The notes under the pieces: generated by a model | What the model was told of the DNA's origin: nothing | The model's database searches: none | What the model saw: the letters and a program-made list of their open reading frames with translations, nothing else | Program-made: the position numbers and the translations under genes | Assembly (NCBI GenBank): GCA_016946835.1 | Contig: JACVTC010000119.1 | Span: 260,001-324,000, forward strand | Origin: Neocallimastix lanati (nom. inval.) | Taxonomy: Eukaryota; Neocallimastigomycota; Neocallimastigomycetes; Neocallimastigales; Neocallimastigaceae | Direction: 5' to 3' | DNA length: 64,000 nt | In this document: piece by piece, positions 39,460 to 54,483 of the stretch | Numbering within the stretch: position 1 is the stretch's first letter | How the letters are laid out: each line of letters starts with the position of its first letter

Positions 39460-40910
39460 TTTTTAAATCATTACAAAATGGTGGCTCAGTCAATTACCAT
39501 GTTTATAAATTATTTATTAAAATAGAAAAAAAAAAAAAAAAGTGCCACATTTCTATTTTAAAATTATGAAAGAAAAGTTCAAAAAAAAAAAAACTTCTTT
39601 TTTTCATATTTTTTTTTACTATTATTATTATTATTTTCATTATTTTATTATTTATTATTTATTATTTTTTATTTATTATTTATTATTTTTTATTTATTAT
39701 TTATTATTTATTATTTATTTCTATTATTTATTATTTACTATTTATTTATTATTTATTATTTATTATTTATTATTTATTATTCAATTATTTATTATTTATT
39801 ATTTATTATTTATTATTTATTATTTATTATTTATTATTTATTATTTATTATTTATTATTTATTATTTATTATTTATTATTTATTATTTATTATTTATTAT
39901 TTATTATTTATTATTCAATTATTTATTATTTATTATTCAATTATTTATTATTTATTATTCAATTATTTATTATTTATTATTTATTATTTATTATTTATTA
40001 TTATTTATTATTATTTATATATTATTATTATTTCTATTTTATTATTTAATTATTAAATTTAAAAATATAATTATAAATATATAAATAAATAAATATTTAT
40101 TTTTTATTTATATTTTTTATTTCTTTTTTTCAAATAGAAATTAAATTTTTTTTTTTTTTTTTGATTATGAAAAATATTATTAAACAATATTATATTATTA
40201 TTATTTTATGTTATTATAATATTCCATATTTAATGTATAATGGATTATTATAAATATTGTTTTATATTAAAGAAAAAAATAAAAATTGTTAAGTATAAAT
40301 AAATATAACAATTAATATAAGTATAAATAAATAAATATAAATTAATATAAGTATAAATATATAAATATAAATATAAATATAATAATAGTTTTAATAAATG
40401 AATATATAAATGAATAAATGATACATATTGCAATATAAATGAATATATGAGATATAAATTTTCATTTTCTTTGTTCTGTATTAAAAAATGAGAAATTTTA
40501 TGGTTGTGTAACAAAGCATCAGAAAAGAAAAAAAAAAATTTTTTTTTAAATCTTTTTTTTTTTTTTAATATACATAAATTATCTATTTATTCAATTATTA
40601 ATATAAAGTTTAAATTTATTTATATTTAAATTTATTCACTCATTAATATTATACATAATAGCATTAATATGAAAAAAAAATAAAAAAAGCTTTAATCTTA
40701 GCAATAAAATATAAAATAAATAAATAATACTTTTATTTCTTTCTTACTTCAATGCAATTTTTATGCTTTTTGCTTTTAGTTTTTAGTTTTGTAAAATAAA
40801 ATTTTTCATTTTTTATTAAAAAAAAAAAAAAAAAAATCAAATTTATATTTAATAAATATTTAAATTGATACATAAATAAATATAATATTTTATATTATAA
40901 AATGTAATGA
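39460..40910 (+). repeat. Dispersed noncoding repeat B, copy 2
   Basis: Homologous to 17960-20040 in the same order and orientation: ACAAAATGGTGGCTCAGT (39472), AGTGCCACATTTCTATTTTA (39541), then a microsatellite, then GATTATGAAAAAT (40163), ATATTCCATATTTAATG (40218), and a nearly identical block (40385-40535) with TTCTTTGTTCTGTA and GTTGTGTAACAAAGCATCAG. The microsatellite is of a different kind: mostly 7-base TTATTTA units (about 39645-40010) with scattered TTATTCAA. It is shorter than copy 1. Confidence 0.7.
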
Positions 40911-41682
40911 ATATATATATAAATTGTATATAATCTATCATAATAATAATTAATATTATTGTTATTATTATTAATATCAAATCATAATAATTAATATCAA
41001 ATCATAATATTAATGATAAAAATGAAAATGAAAATGAAAATGGAAAAAAAAAATTATCATCAAATTATTAATTATTTTTTTATAATCTCATTTTTTGTAT
41101 TTTTACATTTTCTAATTTCAGATAATTTTTTTCCCTTTTTTGTTTTGGTTACACAAATGGAATATTAAAATCTAAATTAAAATATGAATTAAAATATGAA
41201 TTAAAAAATTGATAAATTAGAAAAAAAGTTTTTATTAAATATTAAAAAAAAAAATAAAAAAAAAATATTATTTATTATTATTAATTAATATTATTTTTTA
41301 TTGTTATTTTAAGCATAAATTACTATTATTAACTTAATGAATTATTATTGATTGAAAGTTAATATCTAATAAAAAGTTTATTATCCCTTATTATTCATTT
41401 AATTTAAATTTTATTATTAATGTAAATAATAACAATTTTCCTATAAAAGACATAACATTTCACTTTTGTTTAGAAAAACTTTTTCATTTTTAAAAATAGA
41501 TTGAATTAACCTTTTTTTTTTAATGAAAAAAAAAAAAAAGTTTAAAGAAAAATAAAGGTGAAATCACCTATTCTATTTAAAAAAAAATAATAATAATAAA
41601 AAATAATAGTATATAAATATTATACACACAAAATTAAAAAAATATTAATAATATAATTATTATTATTAAATAAAATATAAAG
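40911..41682. other. A/T-rich stretch, 5' flank of the CotH gene
   Basis: Contains GAAAATGAAAATGAAAATGG (41024-41043) and a near-palindromic AGGTGAAATCACCT (41556-41569) about 115 bases before the CotH start. The latter could be a regulatory site, but no factor is known. No other gene is seen. Confidence 0.4.
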
Positions 41683-41855
41683 ATGTATAATAATATAAAA
41701 ATAAACTTTTTATTGGTTTTATTCTTAAATTCACTACTATTAATTAATGGTAAGTAACAATTATTGATAATTAATTTTTAAAATTTTAAAACTAAAAAAT
41801 TAAAATTGTTAATAATATTATAAATAAATTTTGGATATATTTAAATATTTTTTTA

Positions 41856-41897
<42 letters not shown>

Positions 41898-44816
41898 TTA
41901 CATAATTTGTTAAATATATATGTATAATTATGAATTATATTTAATAGCTGAAAAATGGAAATTCAATGTAGTTTCTATTTTTGAACCAGAATATAGTATT
42001 GGTTTAAAATATAATGATAAAATTATAAAGATGCAATCAACTGTCTTTCCAGGTAAATATTTATTTCTTTTTTATTTTTTATATATACTTTTTTTATTTA
42101 TTCATTCTTAAAAATAATATAAAGCTATATTAATAAAAAAAAAAGATTTTATTAATAATTTCTTTTTTTATAACATTTTGTATTTCATATATATTTTATA
42201 TATATATATATAAAATCATATAAATTTATTAAAATATTATTTTCATATATAGTTTTTACTGTCACTATAGAACCAGTAGATTATTCTTTCAAATACTTTT
42301 ACAAATATGTTTTATTAGATAAAAATGGTAAAGTTATTGATGAAGAAAAAAAAGATAGAAATTATAAACCATCAGTTTCATCCACTTATGAAGTTTATAA
42401 TAGGTAAAATAAATAAAATTATAATTTAAATAATGTCAATTTTTTATTTATTTATTTATTTATTTATTTATATTAAGTTATTTAAATAAAATAAAATTAT
42501 ATTGAGCAAATTAATTCATTATTATATATACATTTATTTAATTTTAAATTAAAAATATTATCATAAATTCAATTTTTAATATTATGAATAAAAAAAAATA
42601 TTATTGTGCATATATACGTGAATATCTCCCAAATCTTAATTTTCATTTATATAATTAGATATAAAACAAATGTTAAAATTCCTTCACTTTCCAAGGTATA
42701 TGATACCAACTTTGTTCAAAGTACTGAAAAATATCAACCTTATGATGATAGTCAAATCTATACAGTCTACGCTAAATGTAATGAAAATGATTACGAAAAC
42801 TTAAAGTATAAACCTTTCCTCAATAGAAATACTTTTAAAAAGAATGAAGGTTTTGCTAATTGTACCGTCAGCTTCGTCTCTCAAACCGAAGTCTTTGAAA
42901 GAAACGGTGCTCTTCAATTAATCGGTTATGACAGTAGAAAATACAAAAAGTTATCATGGAAAATTAAACTTGATAAAAAGATTTTTGGTAGAAAAGTTCT
43001 CAAGTTTAGATCAAATGCTAATGATGCTACCATGATGCGTGATAAAATCAACACTGAATTATATAAGGCCCTTGGTGTTCCAACCTATAGTAGTGCCTAT
43101 GCTCGTTTAACTATCAATGATGATGTCTACGGTTTATACAGTTTAGTTGATACTATCAGTGACAATTGGATTGCCTCTGCTATCCATGGTAATGATAAGG
43201 CTCGTGTAGGTTACAATTATAAAACTTACTCTGGTGCTACTCTTAAATATATCAATGAAATTAGTTCCTCCTATAGTACAGGTGAATATGAAGTCGATGA
43301 AATCGATAAAGAGGATACTGAAGCTTCAGGAAACGATTGGTACCGTCTTATTCAATTCACTAAGTTATTCTCCAATTGGAATAAGCAATACAGTAATCAA
43401 CCGAATAAGGTCGCCTTTAATGCCTTAAATCAATTCTTTAATATCGAATCTCTTCTTAGACAAATGACTATCGAATCTCTTACCTACTCCTTTGACAACT
43501 TCTGGGCTAACAGTGGTAACTTTGCCCTCTACTACAACCCAGAAGAGAAAAGATACCAAATTATTCCTTATGACTACGATGGTTCCTTCTACGGTAGTAA
43601 CGACTCACCACGTTTCATAGAGAACTACCTTAAGGAATCCATGGATTGTATTGAATGGGCTAAAAAAGCTAGAATTGATGAAGATTACTACTTCATTAAT
43701 GCACTTTTCGCTCATGATTCCATAAAAAACCGATACAATAAGATCATGAAGGACACCTTAGAAAAGGTTTTCAATGTCAAGGAATTATCTATCCTAATTG
43801 ATGCTCTATATCAGTTAATAGTAGATGAAGTGGAATGGAATTTCGGTTTAATTGATGAGCTTGATGAAAATATTCCAGGTTACGTCAATCATTTCACACT
43901 TCAGAACTTTAATGATAATACTAATTATAAAAAGGTTAAATATAATAAAATCCTTAATTATAATGATGCTAACTTTGGTCTTAAACAATGGATTAAAGAT
44001 AGAGGTGAAGAATGTCAAATTTATGTTAAATCAGTAGTGTTAGATAATGATGATGATAATGATAATGAAATTGTAAATGCTGAACCAGAAATTAATAATA
44101 GAAAGACGACAACGACTACTACAACAGCTAAAGCTACAGCCACTACCTCCAAAGGTGTTCCTAAGTCTACCCATCCTTATAAATGTGGTCCAGATTGGGG
44201 AGCATGTTATGTTGATGGTGAATGTTGTAGTAGAAAGGGTTACTGTGGTACTACAAAAGACTATTGTGGCAGCGGTTGTCAAAGTGAATTTGGTGTCTGT
44301 GGTGTTGCTTCAACTAAAAAGAAAACTACGACTAAGACCACCACTACAACTACCACAACTAGAACCACTTCAAAAAAGAAGACTACTACCTTCACTACTT
44401 TAATTAAAAAGACGACCACTTCTTCTTCTACTTCCACTACTACCTCTAAAGGTGTTCCTAAGTCTACCCATCCTTATAAATGTGGTCCAAATTGGGGAGC
44501 ATGTTATGTTGATGGTGAATGTTGTAGTAGAAAGGGTTATTGTGGTACTACGAAAGATTATTGTGGTAGTGGTTGTCAAAGTGAATTTGGTGTCTGTGGT
44601 ATTGCTTCAACTACAAAGAAAACTACGACTAAGACCACCACTACTAGAACCACCACTACCTCCAAGAATATTCCAATCTCTACCGTCAGTGGTAAATGTG
44701 GTTCAAATTATGGTGCCTGTCCTAACAGTTATTGTTGTAGTAAATATGGTTACTGTGGTTTAACTGATGAATATTGTGGTAAAGGATGTCAAATAGGTTA
44801 TGGACAATGTCATTAA
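41683..44816 (+). CDS. Secreted CotH kinase-like protein with three CBM18 chitin-binding domains
   Basis: Four exons: 41683-41749, 41948-42052, 42253-42403 and 42659-44816, joining to 826 aa. The N-terminal signal peptide is MYNNIKINFLLVLFLNSLLLINA. An extracellular beta-like region (residues about 25-130) is followed by a CotH kinase-like domain (about 200-570) with KVLKFRSNANDATMMRDKI, YGLYSLVDTI, ESLLRQMTIES and PYDYDGSF at about 411-418. Three hevein-type CBM18 modules follow (about 617-655, 716-754, 788-825), each with eight Cys (for example GECCSRKGYCGTTKDYCG). Thr/Lys-rich linkers separate them. CotH proteins are atypical secretory-pathway kinases known from Bacillus spore coats, and are also surface proteins in early-diverging fungi. 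CBM18 binds chitin. A role at the fungal wall or in extracellular complexes is inferred. The first two CBM18 modules and their leading GVPKSTHPYKCGP are nearly identical, a recent internal duplication. No dockerin is present. Confidence 0.92.
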
Positions 44817-47640
<2,824 letters not shown>

Positions 47641-49020
47641 ATGTTAATAAAAAAAATAATTGAACCAAAAAAACAGGTTCTTAAGGAACAACAAATATTT
47701 TCAAATAAAAGATTATGGGAATTAATATACCCAATATTAGTTGAACAAGCACTAATGTTACTTGTCGGTATTGCAGATACACTAATTATTAGTTATGCTG
47801 GAGAAAGTGCCGTATCTGGTGTATCATTAGTTAACCAAATTAATAGTGTTTTCATTATCATATTTACTGCCTTGGCTTCAGGTGGCGCAGTCATTATTAG
47901 TCAGTATATTGGAAGAGATGATTTGGATAAGGGAAGATTAGCATCAGGACAATTAATTACAATTTCATCCATATTTTCATTGATGATAGTCGCTATCGTT
48001 TTATTTTCTAAAAAAGTTTTACTTCGGTTCCTTTTTGGTAAAGTGGAGGCGGACGTCATGCAAGCAAGTATCACCTACTTAACAATTACGGCTTTATCTT
48101 TCCCTGCACTAGCCGTGTATCAGGCATGCTCTTCCATTTTTAGAAGTATGGCTAAAACAAAAATTACTATGTATGTTTCCCTTTTAATGAATGTTATTAA
48201 TTTAACCGGTAATATAATAGGTGTTTTTTTTTTAAAAGCTGGAGTAGCAGGGGTCGCTATTCCCTCATTAATATCAAGAAGTGTTGCTGCCTTCATTATG
48301 TTCATCGCCTGTTTTAATCGACGAAATATTATCTACATAAAATTAAGACATATTTTTAGATATAATAAGGATATTATTAGAAGAATTCTTCATATTGCCA
48401 TTCCTAATGCGATAGAAGGAGGCATGCTTGATGCAGCAAAAGTTGCTCTAAGTAGTATCGTTGCTTTATTTGGAACTTCACAAATTGCAGCCAATGGGGT
48501 AGCTCAAAGTTTTTGGTCCGTAGCTGCCATTTTCATTAATGTAATGGGACCCGTATTCATTACCGTCATAGGTCAATGTGTTGGAGCAAAGGATTATGAT
48601 GCGGCAGATTATTACTTTAGAAAACTTTTGAGAGTTACGTATTTTGGAGCAACACTTTGGAATATTGTCTTTTATTTGAGTTCCCTTCTTCTATTAAAAC
48701 TATATGATCTATCGGAAGAAACGATTCATTTAGTTATCATTGTATGCTCTCTACATAATTTCTTTAATATATTTCTATCGCCAATTGGATTCACATTAGC
48801 TTCCGGTTTAAGAGCTGCTGGTGATGTTAATTTTACTATGTATACTGGTGTGTTTGCCACCGTTGTAGTAAGAATCTTTTTTTCTTATATTCTCGGAGTA
48901 TTATTCAAAATGGGTTTTATAGGGGTAACGATATCCATGATTATCGATTGGGTAGTGCGATTTGTTTTAATTTTAGGAAGATATAAAAGTGGAAAATGGA
49001 AATCTTTCCAGGTAATTTAA
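47641..49020 (+). CDS. MATE-family multidrug/cation efflux transporter, intronless, bacterial-like
   Basis: 459 aa, the usual length for the family, with about twelve hydrophobic segments and a short basic N-terminus. The MATE pattern of two homologous halves is seen. The first half opens with WELIYPILVEQALMLLVGIA then DTLIISYAGESAVSGVSLVN. The second opens with ILHIAIPNAIEGGMLDAAKV. The protein would export drugs or organic cations in exchange for H+ or Na+ at a membrane. The frame is a single exon from ATG to TAA. Its codons use G and C far more than the surrounding DNA, including CGG, GGC, GCG and GTC. The sequence style resembles Firmicutes MATE proteins rather than fungal ERC1-type ones. 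Horizontal transfer from a rumen or gut bacterium is the likely origin. An alternative, contamination of the assembly, is unlikely because flanking DNA on both sides is typical host sequence. Confidence 0.93.
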   Translation: MLIKKIIEPKKQVLKEQQIFSNKRLWELIYPILVEQALMLLVGIADTLIISYAGESAVSGVSLVNQINSVFIIIFTALASGGAVIISQYIGRDDLDKGRLASGQLITISSIFSLMIVAIVLFSKKVLLRFLFGKVEADVMQASITYLTITALSFPALAVYQACSSIFRSMAKTKITMYVSLLMNVINLTGNIIGVFFLKAGVAGVAIPSLISRSVAAFIMFIACFNRRNIIYIKLRHIFRYNKDIIRRILHIAIPNAIEGGMLDAAKVALSSIVALFGTSQIAANGVAQSFWSVAAIFINVMGPVFITVIGQCVGAKDYDAADYYFRKLLRVTYFGATLWNIVFYLSSLLLLKLYDLSEETIHLVIIVCSLHNFFNIFLSPIGFTLASGLRAAGDVNFTMYTGVFATVVVRIFFSYILGVLFKMGFIGVTISMIIDWVVRFVLILGRYKSGKWKSFQVI

Positions 49021-49614
49021 TCTCAACATTGTTTAAAACAAAATAAAAAATAAAAAAAAAATAATAATAATATAATTATTATTATTGCTATTAATAATAT
49101 TAGTAGTATTAAAAATAAAAATAAGTTTATTATTTTTATTTTTTCTTTTGTATTATAATGGTCTTGGGGAAAAAAAAATTATATTGATATAATAATTTTT
49201 ATACCAATTAATGAAAATATATTGATAATATTATAATAAATATATATAATATTATATATTCATTATAATAATAATAATCAATATAAAATAATGATTACAG
49301 TTTAACATATAATAATTATTTATTTATTTATTTAAAAAAAAATTTTTTTTATTTATTTAATAAATTTTTCTAATTATTCTAATTAAGTTATATTTTATTA
49401 AAAAAAAAAAAGTAAGAATAATTTTATATAAAAAAAGAAAAAAAATTTTTTATTTTATATAATAAATTATATATTTTTGTTTTTCATATATTAAGCTATC
49501 GTTCATATACACATTTACTTTAAAAATAATATTAATTAAATTATTTCTTCAATAAGCATTTTAATATATTCATTTCTATTATTAATTATATAAAACCATT
49601 TAATTCTAATCTTG

Positions 49615-49652
<38 letters not shown>

Positions 49653-49926
49653 ATAAAACGAATTGTATACTTTCCATTATTTAAATATAGTAATTAAATT
49701 ATTCATTAAAATATAAAAAAATAAACATTAATCATTATTTATATAAAGAAAGAAATAAATATATATTTAAATACAAAATTACCTAAATAAAATAAACAAA
49801 ATATTACAAATTAAAATAATAATAATAATAATAAATTATTAATAATATAATAAAAAAAAATTGAAAATTATTTTTAAATAAATATACATATATAATAAAT
49901 AATAAATAACAGAATTTTTTATATAT

Positions 49927-49987
<61 letters not shown>

Positions 49988-50098
49988 TTTCACATTACAT
50001 ACAATAAATATTTTAAATTTTTAAAATTCATATTTATATTTTTATTAAAAAAATTTTTTTTCTATGAAAATAACAAATGATTATTCAAATTTTAATTA

Positions 50099-50158
<60 letters not shown>

Positions 50159-50411
50159 TTATGATAATTAAAATATAATAAAATAAAATAAAATAAAATA
50201 AAAAATTACTATTAATAGTATTTAATTTTTTTTTCTTTTATTCATTACAAAATTTTATATATTGTGAATTTTCATTTTATATATATATATATATATATAA
50301 ATAGTTATTAATATTATTACTTTCATTATTTCTATATAAAATAATTAAACAGTATTCCATTTTATATATAAAATATATAAAATACTTAAAGTACAAAAGA
50401 TTAAAAATAAA

Positions 50412-50445
<34 letters not shown>

Positions 50446-50639
50446 TCTTTTTTTCTTTTTTTTTTTTTCTTTTTTTATTTTTATTCTTCTTATTTCTTTT
50501 AAAAAAAAATAATAATAATAATAATAATATAATAATAATAATAATAATAATTTTGAAATTAACTTCAAATATAATTTTTAAAAAATGATATAATTTATTT
50601 ACCATATGAATTTTTTCTTCAAAACAAAAAAAAAAAAAA
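49021..50639. other. A/T-rich gene-free stretch with microsatellites
   Basis: Contains an A-run at 49616-49648, (TTTA)n at about 49925-49985, (ATT)n at 50103-50158, and A/T-mixed tracts at 50410-50560. The minus-strand ORF at 50345-50650 is low complexity. No gene is seen. Confidence 0.7.
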
Positions 50640-51110
50640 AAAAAAAACATGAACTATGGAATTCTCTTACACTCTCAGGGACGTATCTTCTTTCTGTGTG
50701 ACGTTCTTCGAGGAAAAACCATCTTAACTTTTGTGATACCAGAGTTGATGATAAAATTCCAAGCATCGATCATACTGAGGGTGTTTTGGCATAATTTATC
50801 AATTCCCTTCCTCCTCATTGTCTGTAATTCGTTCTTGGAGAGGGCCTACCTAAGTACTTGATTATTTATCATAAATGATCACTTTATGAGTAGTAAGTTT
50901 AAATGGTTTTAAAAGATTTAGTTGTTTATTTTTAAAGTTTTTTTTTTTTTTTTTATTTATTTATTATTAAGCTAACTACTTTAATAGTTAACAGGATATT
51001 AAAATTTTCCATTTATCGTTCTTAATAATCTATAATAAGTATATATAAATATTATTTTGACTTCCTCATTTATTTTAGTACTTTTTTGTGCTATTCTATA
51101 TTAAGTCATA
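50640..51110 (+). repeat. Dispersed repeat C, copy 2
   Basis: Homologous to 32385-33060. It holds a 70-codon open piece (50649-50861) with GRIFFLCDVLRGKTILTFVI, then a noncoding tail with ATGAGTAGTAAG, a T-run, TTTTCCATTTATCGTTCTTAA and CATTTATTTTAGTAC. Again it lies upstream of a plus-strand LINE relic. The product is unknown. Confidence 0.5.
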
Positions 51111-51667
51111 TATTTTTTAAAAAAAAAAAATTTTTTTTTTTTCCTTTTTATTTTTTTTTTTTTTTTATTTTATTATTTGTGTGCTTTTTGTACTTTACTA
51201 ATTTTTTTTTGTTATCTATTAAAATTAATTTTATTTTATTACCATATTAAAATAGATTAGCATTCTTTTGTTTCTTTTATTCGTTTTACTTTAAATTAAT
51301 ATTGAAGATGGTTAATTGATTTACTCAATACTAACTTTATTTTTTTGTATATCTTTTTATATATCTTTATATATATATTTTATATATATTTTTTTTATTT
51401 AATTGTATTTATATTTTTTTATATAAATATATTTATTTATCTATTTATTTATTTATTATCTAATATCTATTTTTTTGGTATTTTTTATATATTAATTTGG
51501 TATTAATAATTCTTTTTTTTTTTTCATTTCGTTTTCTTTTTTTTTTTCATATATATATATTTATTTATTTATTTTTCTATATCTTTGATTATTAATATCA
51601 TCATCTTCTATGTTATCTTTTTTTATTCTGGTTATTTTAATTTATATTCTTTTTTTATTTTATTTTA

Positions 51668-51702
<35 letters not shown>

Positions 51703-52069
51703 TTATAGGTTATTAAAACTTTATTTTCTTAGTTATAAAATTGACTATTTTATAAAATAAATAAAACAAAAATAAATTAATAAAAAAAAAAATATATATA
51801 TATATATATGTTTATATAATATAATTATTTCTTTTTAATTCATTCACTATTTTCTGTTTTTTTTTTTTTCCTTTAACTCTTTAATATTTATATTCTTATC
51901 TTTTAACTACTATTTACAATTCAGGATACAAGAAAAAGATTATTACATGATATTTATTCATATTATCAAAAATTAATCCATAAAACTACTTTTTTTTAAT
52001 ATAAGAAATTTATTCATTAAATCTCAATTTAATCTTCTTTTTTCTCAATTAGTTAAAAAAAAAAGCACT
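51111..52069. other. T-rich stretch between repeat C and the LINE relic
   Basis: Mostly T-runs and TATTTT text, similar in style to the stretch before the LINE relic at 33440. It may be the remains of a LINE leader. No ORF of note. Confidence 0.4.
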
Positions 52070-53183
52070 CTCCAATTCATATCTCCTATTTTACTATTGA
52101 AGTTGATGCTCCTAATCAACACACACTAATTAATTTCATTCTTAAAAAAAAAAAAATATTGAAAGACTCCCTATTTCCCTATTTATATTTACATCTAAAA
52201 TTAGTTGGAAACCTTGTTGCTTAAATTTTTTATATCCCCATAAAAAAAAAAAAAAAATTCAGTAAATTCCAATAAAAATAAAAAAAAAAAAAAATTTTTT
52301 AAAATTATTTTAAACCTTTAGATACTCTTCTCAATCCTATGCCACATGTTTTTTTTTTTTAGTCCCCTTTCTTTAAGTTCAGTTTTCTTTAACCTCTGTG
52401 CTACCTGGAATATCAATGGTTAAAATAAAGAAAAAAAAAAAAAAAAGTTGGAGCTGTTTTTACCTTAATTCAATTCTTTAAACCTATAGGTGTTATGTCT
52501 TCGGGAAACTCTTAGCAATAAGTTTTTCGGTAATGAATACTCCTCCTCCTTCTCCTTCTCCTCTTTCCTATATAATTATATTTTAGTTTTCCTTCTTGCT
52601 AAAGAAAAAAAAACTACAAACAAAGTAATCAAATGAAAAAACGAAAAAAAAAATAATAATCTTTCTAATTATATTAATTATCATTAAATTTCATTAATTT
52701 AATGTAGGTTTAAAAATTATTTTAAAAGGTAATAACTAACAGAATCTCTAAATAAATATGTATTTGAAAATAAATTTTATTAAATTTATTATGCCTGAAC
52801 AATTTTGATTTTCGTATTCATGAAGAATATGTTAATGTATTACTCTTCTACAGTTCTATCAGAGAAATCTGTTCTAAGAAGAAAAGTTAATCATGAATTT
52901 GCTTAATGCAGTCTTCTTGGATCTAAAAAAAAAAAAAAAAAAAAAAAAATTATATCAGAGAAATCTGTCTAAAAAGAAAAGTTAATCATGATTTTACTTA
53001 TGTAGCCTTCCTCGATCTAAAAAGCCAAAAGGCCTATGATTCAGTACCTATTTTCAACATTTTAACTAAATTATTTCATCTTGGTATTTGTGATAAAAAA
53101 AAAAATAAAAAATAAAAAATAAAAAATAAAAAAAGTTTTATAATTTTCTCTTTTAATCTATATTTTATTTTCTAAAGCTCTTA

Positions 53184-53220
<37 letters not shown>

Positions 53221-53329
53221 ATATGCTTTCAGATAAATTTGATATTCATAATGGTGGGCGTCAAGAGTGACCCATTTTCTCCTATTATTTTATTAAATTT
53301 ATTTATAAATAATGTTTTTGATAACTGTG

Positions 53330-53364
<35 letters not shown>

Positions 53365-53480
53365 GGGTGTCAATTTTGGAAATAAAAAAATTGTCATGGA
53401 GATTTATTTGCAAATAATATTATTTTATTTTAATTGTTCCCAGTAAAGCGAAAATGACTTGACTTTTTTTATCATTTCTT
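52070..53480 (+). pseudogene. Decayed LINE with N-terminal, endonuclease and RT pieces
   Basis: In order on the plus strand: YFTIEVDAPNQHTLINFIL (52092-52143), equivalent to the N-terminal region; FNLCATWNING and a stop (52388-52422), equivalent to FNLCISWNINGW; LIQFFKPIGVMSSGNS (52468-52515), equivalent to the QE region; SIREICSKKKS (52856-52888); the motif A region reading AFLDLKSQKAYDSVPIFNIL across a small insertion (53009-53070); KFDIHN.GRQE (53228-53268), equivalent to motif B; and FANNIILF (53408-53435), equivalent to FADD. The gaps between pieces are shorter than in the intact element, so large internal deletions have occurred. The segment ATCAGAGAAATCTGT...TCTAAAAA occurs twice (52857-52929 and 52955-53025), a local duplication around an A-run. 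Confidence 0.65.
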
Positions 53481-53820
53481 TAATTGAGCTAGACAAGAAT
53501 GAAATATCATTTGGAATAAATAATTAAATAAATAAATGTACAGCTATAGTAGTTAAACCTCTTAAAAATAAAACTAAAAATAAAAATAAAAATAAAAAAA
53601 GCATGTTTTACAATATATTATTATCAGTAAAGCCCCTTTACCATGCAACTTTAAGGGAAGAAAAATATTTAAAATAATTTCAATGATAAAAAAAAAAATT
53701 TTTGGGTCTAATACTCCTATATATAATTAACCTCAAGGATTTACCTTTACCAACACTATAATAGTCATTAGTAGTTCTCATGAGTTACTCTTTGATTGGT
53801 ACAATAAAAAATAAAAAAAA

Positions 53821-53859
<39 letters not shown>

Positions 53860-54090
53860 CATATCTAAGAGATAACGTCAAATCGATATGGTAAAAAAGA
53901 ACCTCTGTTACTAAGCCTTCCAGTAAAATCATACATAAATAGTAATAATTGTTCTTCACATAACGACATCTACGAAAATTGAAAATTGAATCACTTGATA
54001 TTTCTCTTGGTTCAAGAGAGATATCATCAGGAACCAGCAAGAACCAACAATAATAAAACTATTCAAGGTATATTAGATAGAATTGAAAAA

Positions 54091-54144
<54 letters not shown>

Positions 54145-54180
54145 AAAAAAAAAAATTAAGAAAAGGAGAAAGGAGAAAAG

Positions 54181-54222
<42 letters not shown>

Positions 54223-54480
54223 AAAAAAAAAAAATAAAAAATAAAAATAAAAAAGAGAAGAGATGAATTTAGCAATAATTTTATTTTTGAAAGAATATGC
54301 TTATTAAGGAAAGAAAAAGTAATAAATGTTACCTTAAATGCAAATAATATTTTTTTTTTTTTTTTGAAGTATTTTTAACCATTTCATAATGGTGAAAGGA
54401 GACAGTATCATAATTTCTAACTTATTTTCATATATAACTCAAAAATAAAATGAAAAAAGGAAATATTTTTACAAAAGAAA
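53481..54480. other. A-run-rich stretch, partly coding-like
   Basis: Very long A-tracts at 53820-53855 and 54086-54240. The G/C-richer piece at 53856-54060 gives a 90-codon minus-strand ORF (53768-54040, containing PDDISLEPREISSD). It has no recognised family and may be antisense to LINE debris. No gene is claimed. Confidence 0.35.
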
Positions 54481-54483
54481 TAT

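Noticed and set aside
39542..40084. 180-codon ORF rich in Tyr/Leu/Ile/Phe
   Set aside because: Produced by the TTATTTA heptamer array.
44040..44763. Overlapping ORFs at 44040-44282, 44077-44403 and 44452-44763
   Set aside because: Shadows of the CBM18 and linker coding sequence.
47641..49020. Bacterial contamination as the source of the MATE gene
   Set aside because: Flanks on both sides are continuous host-like A/T-rich DNA; only read data could exclude it completely.
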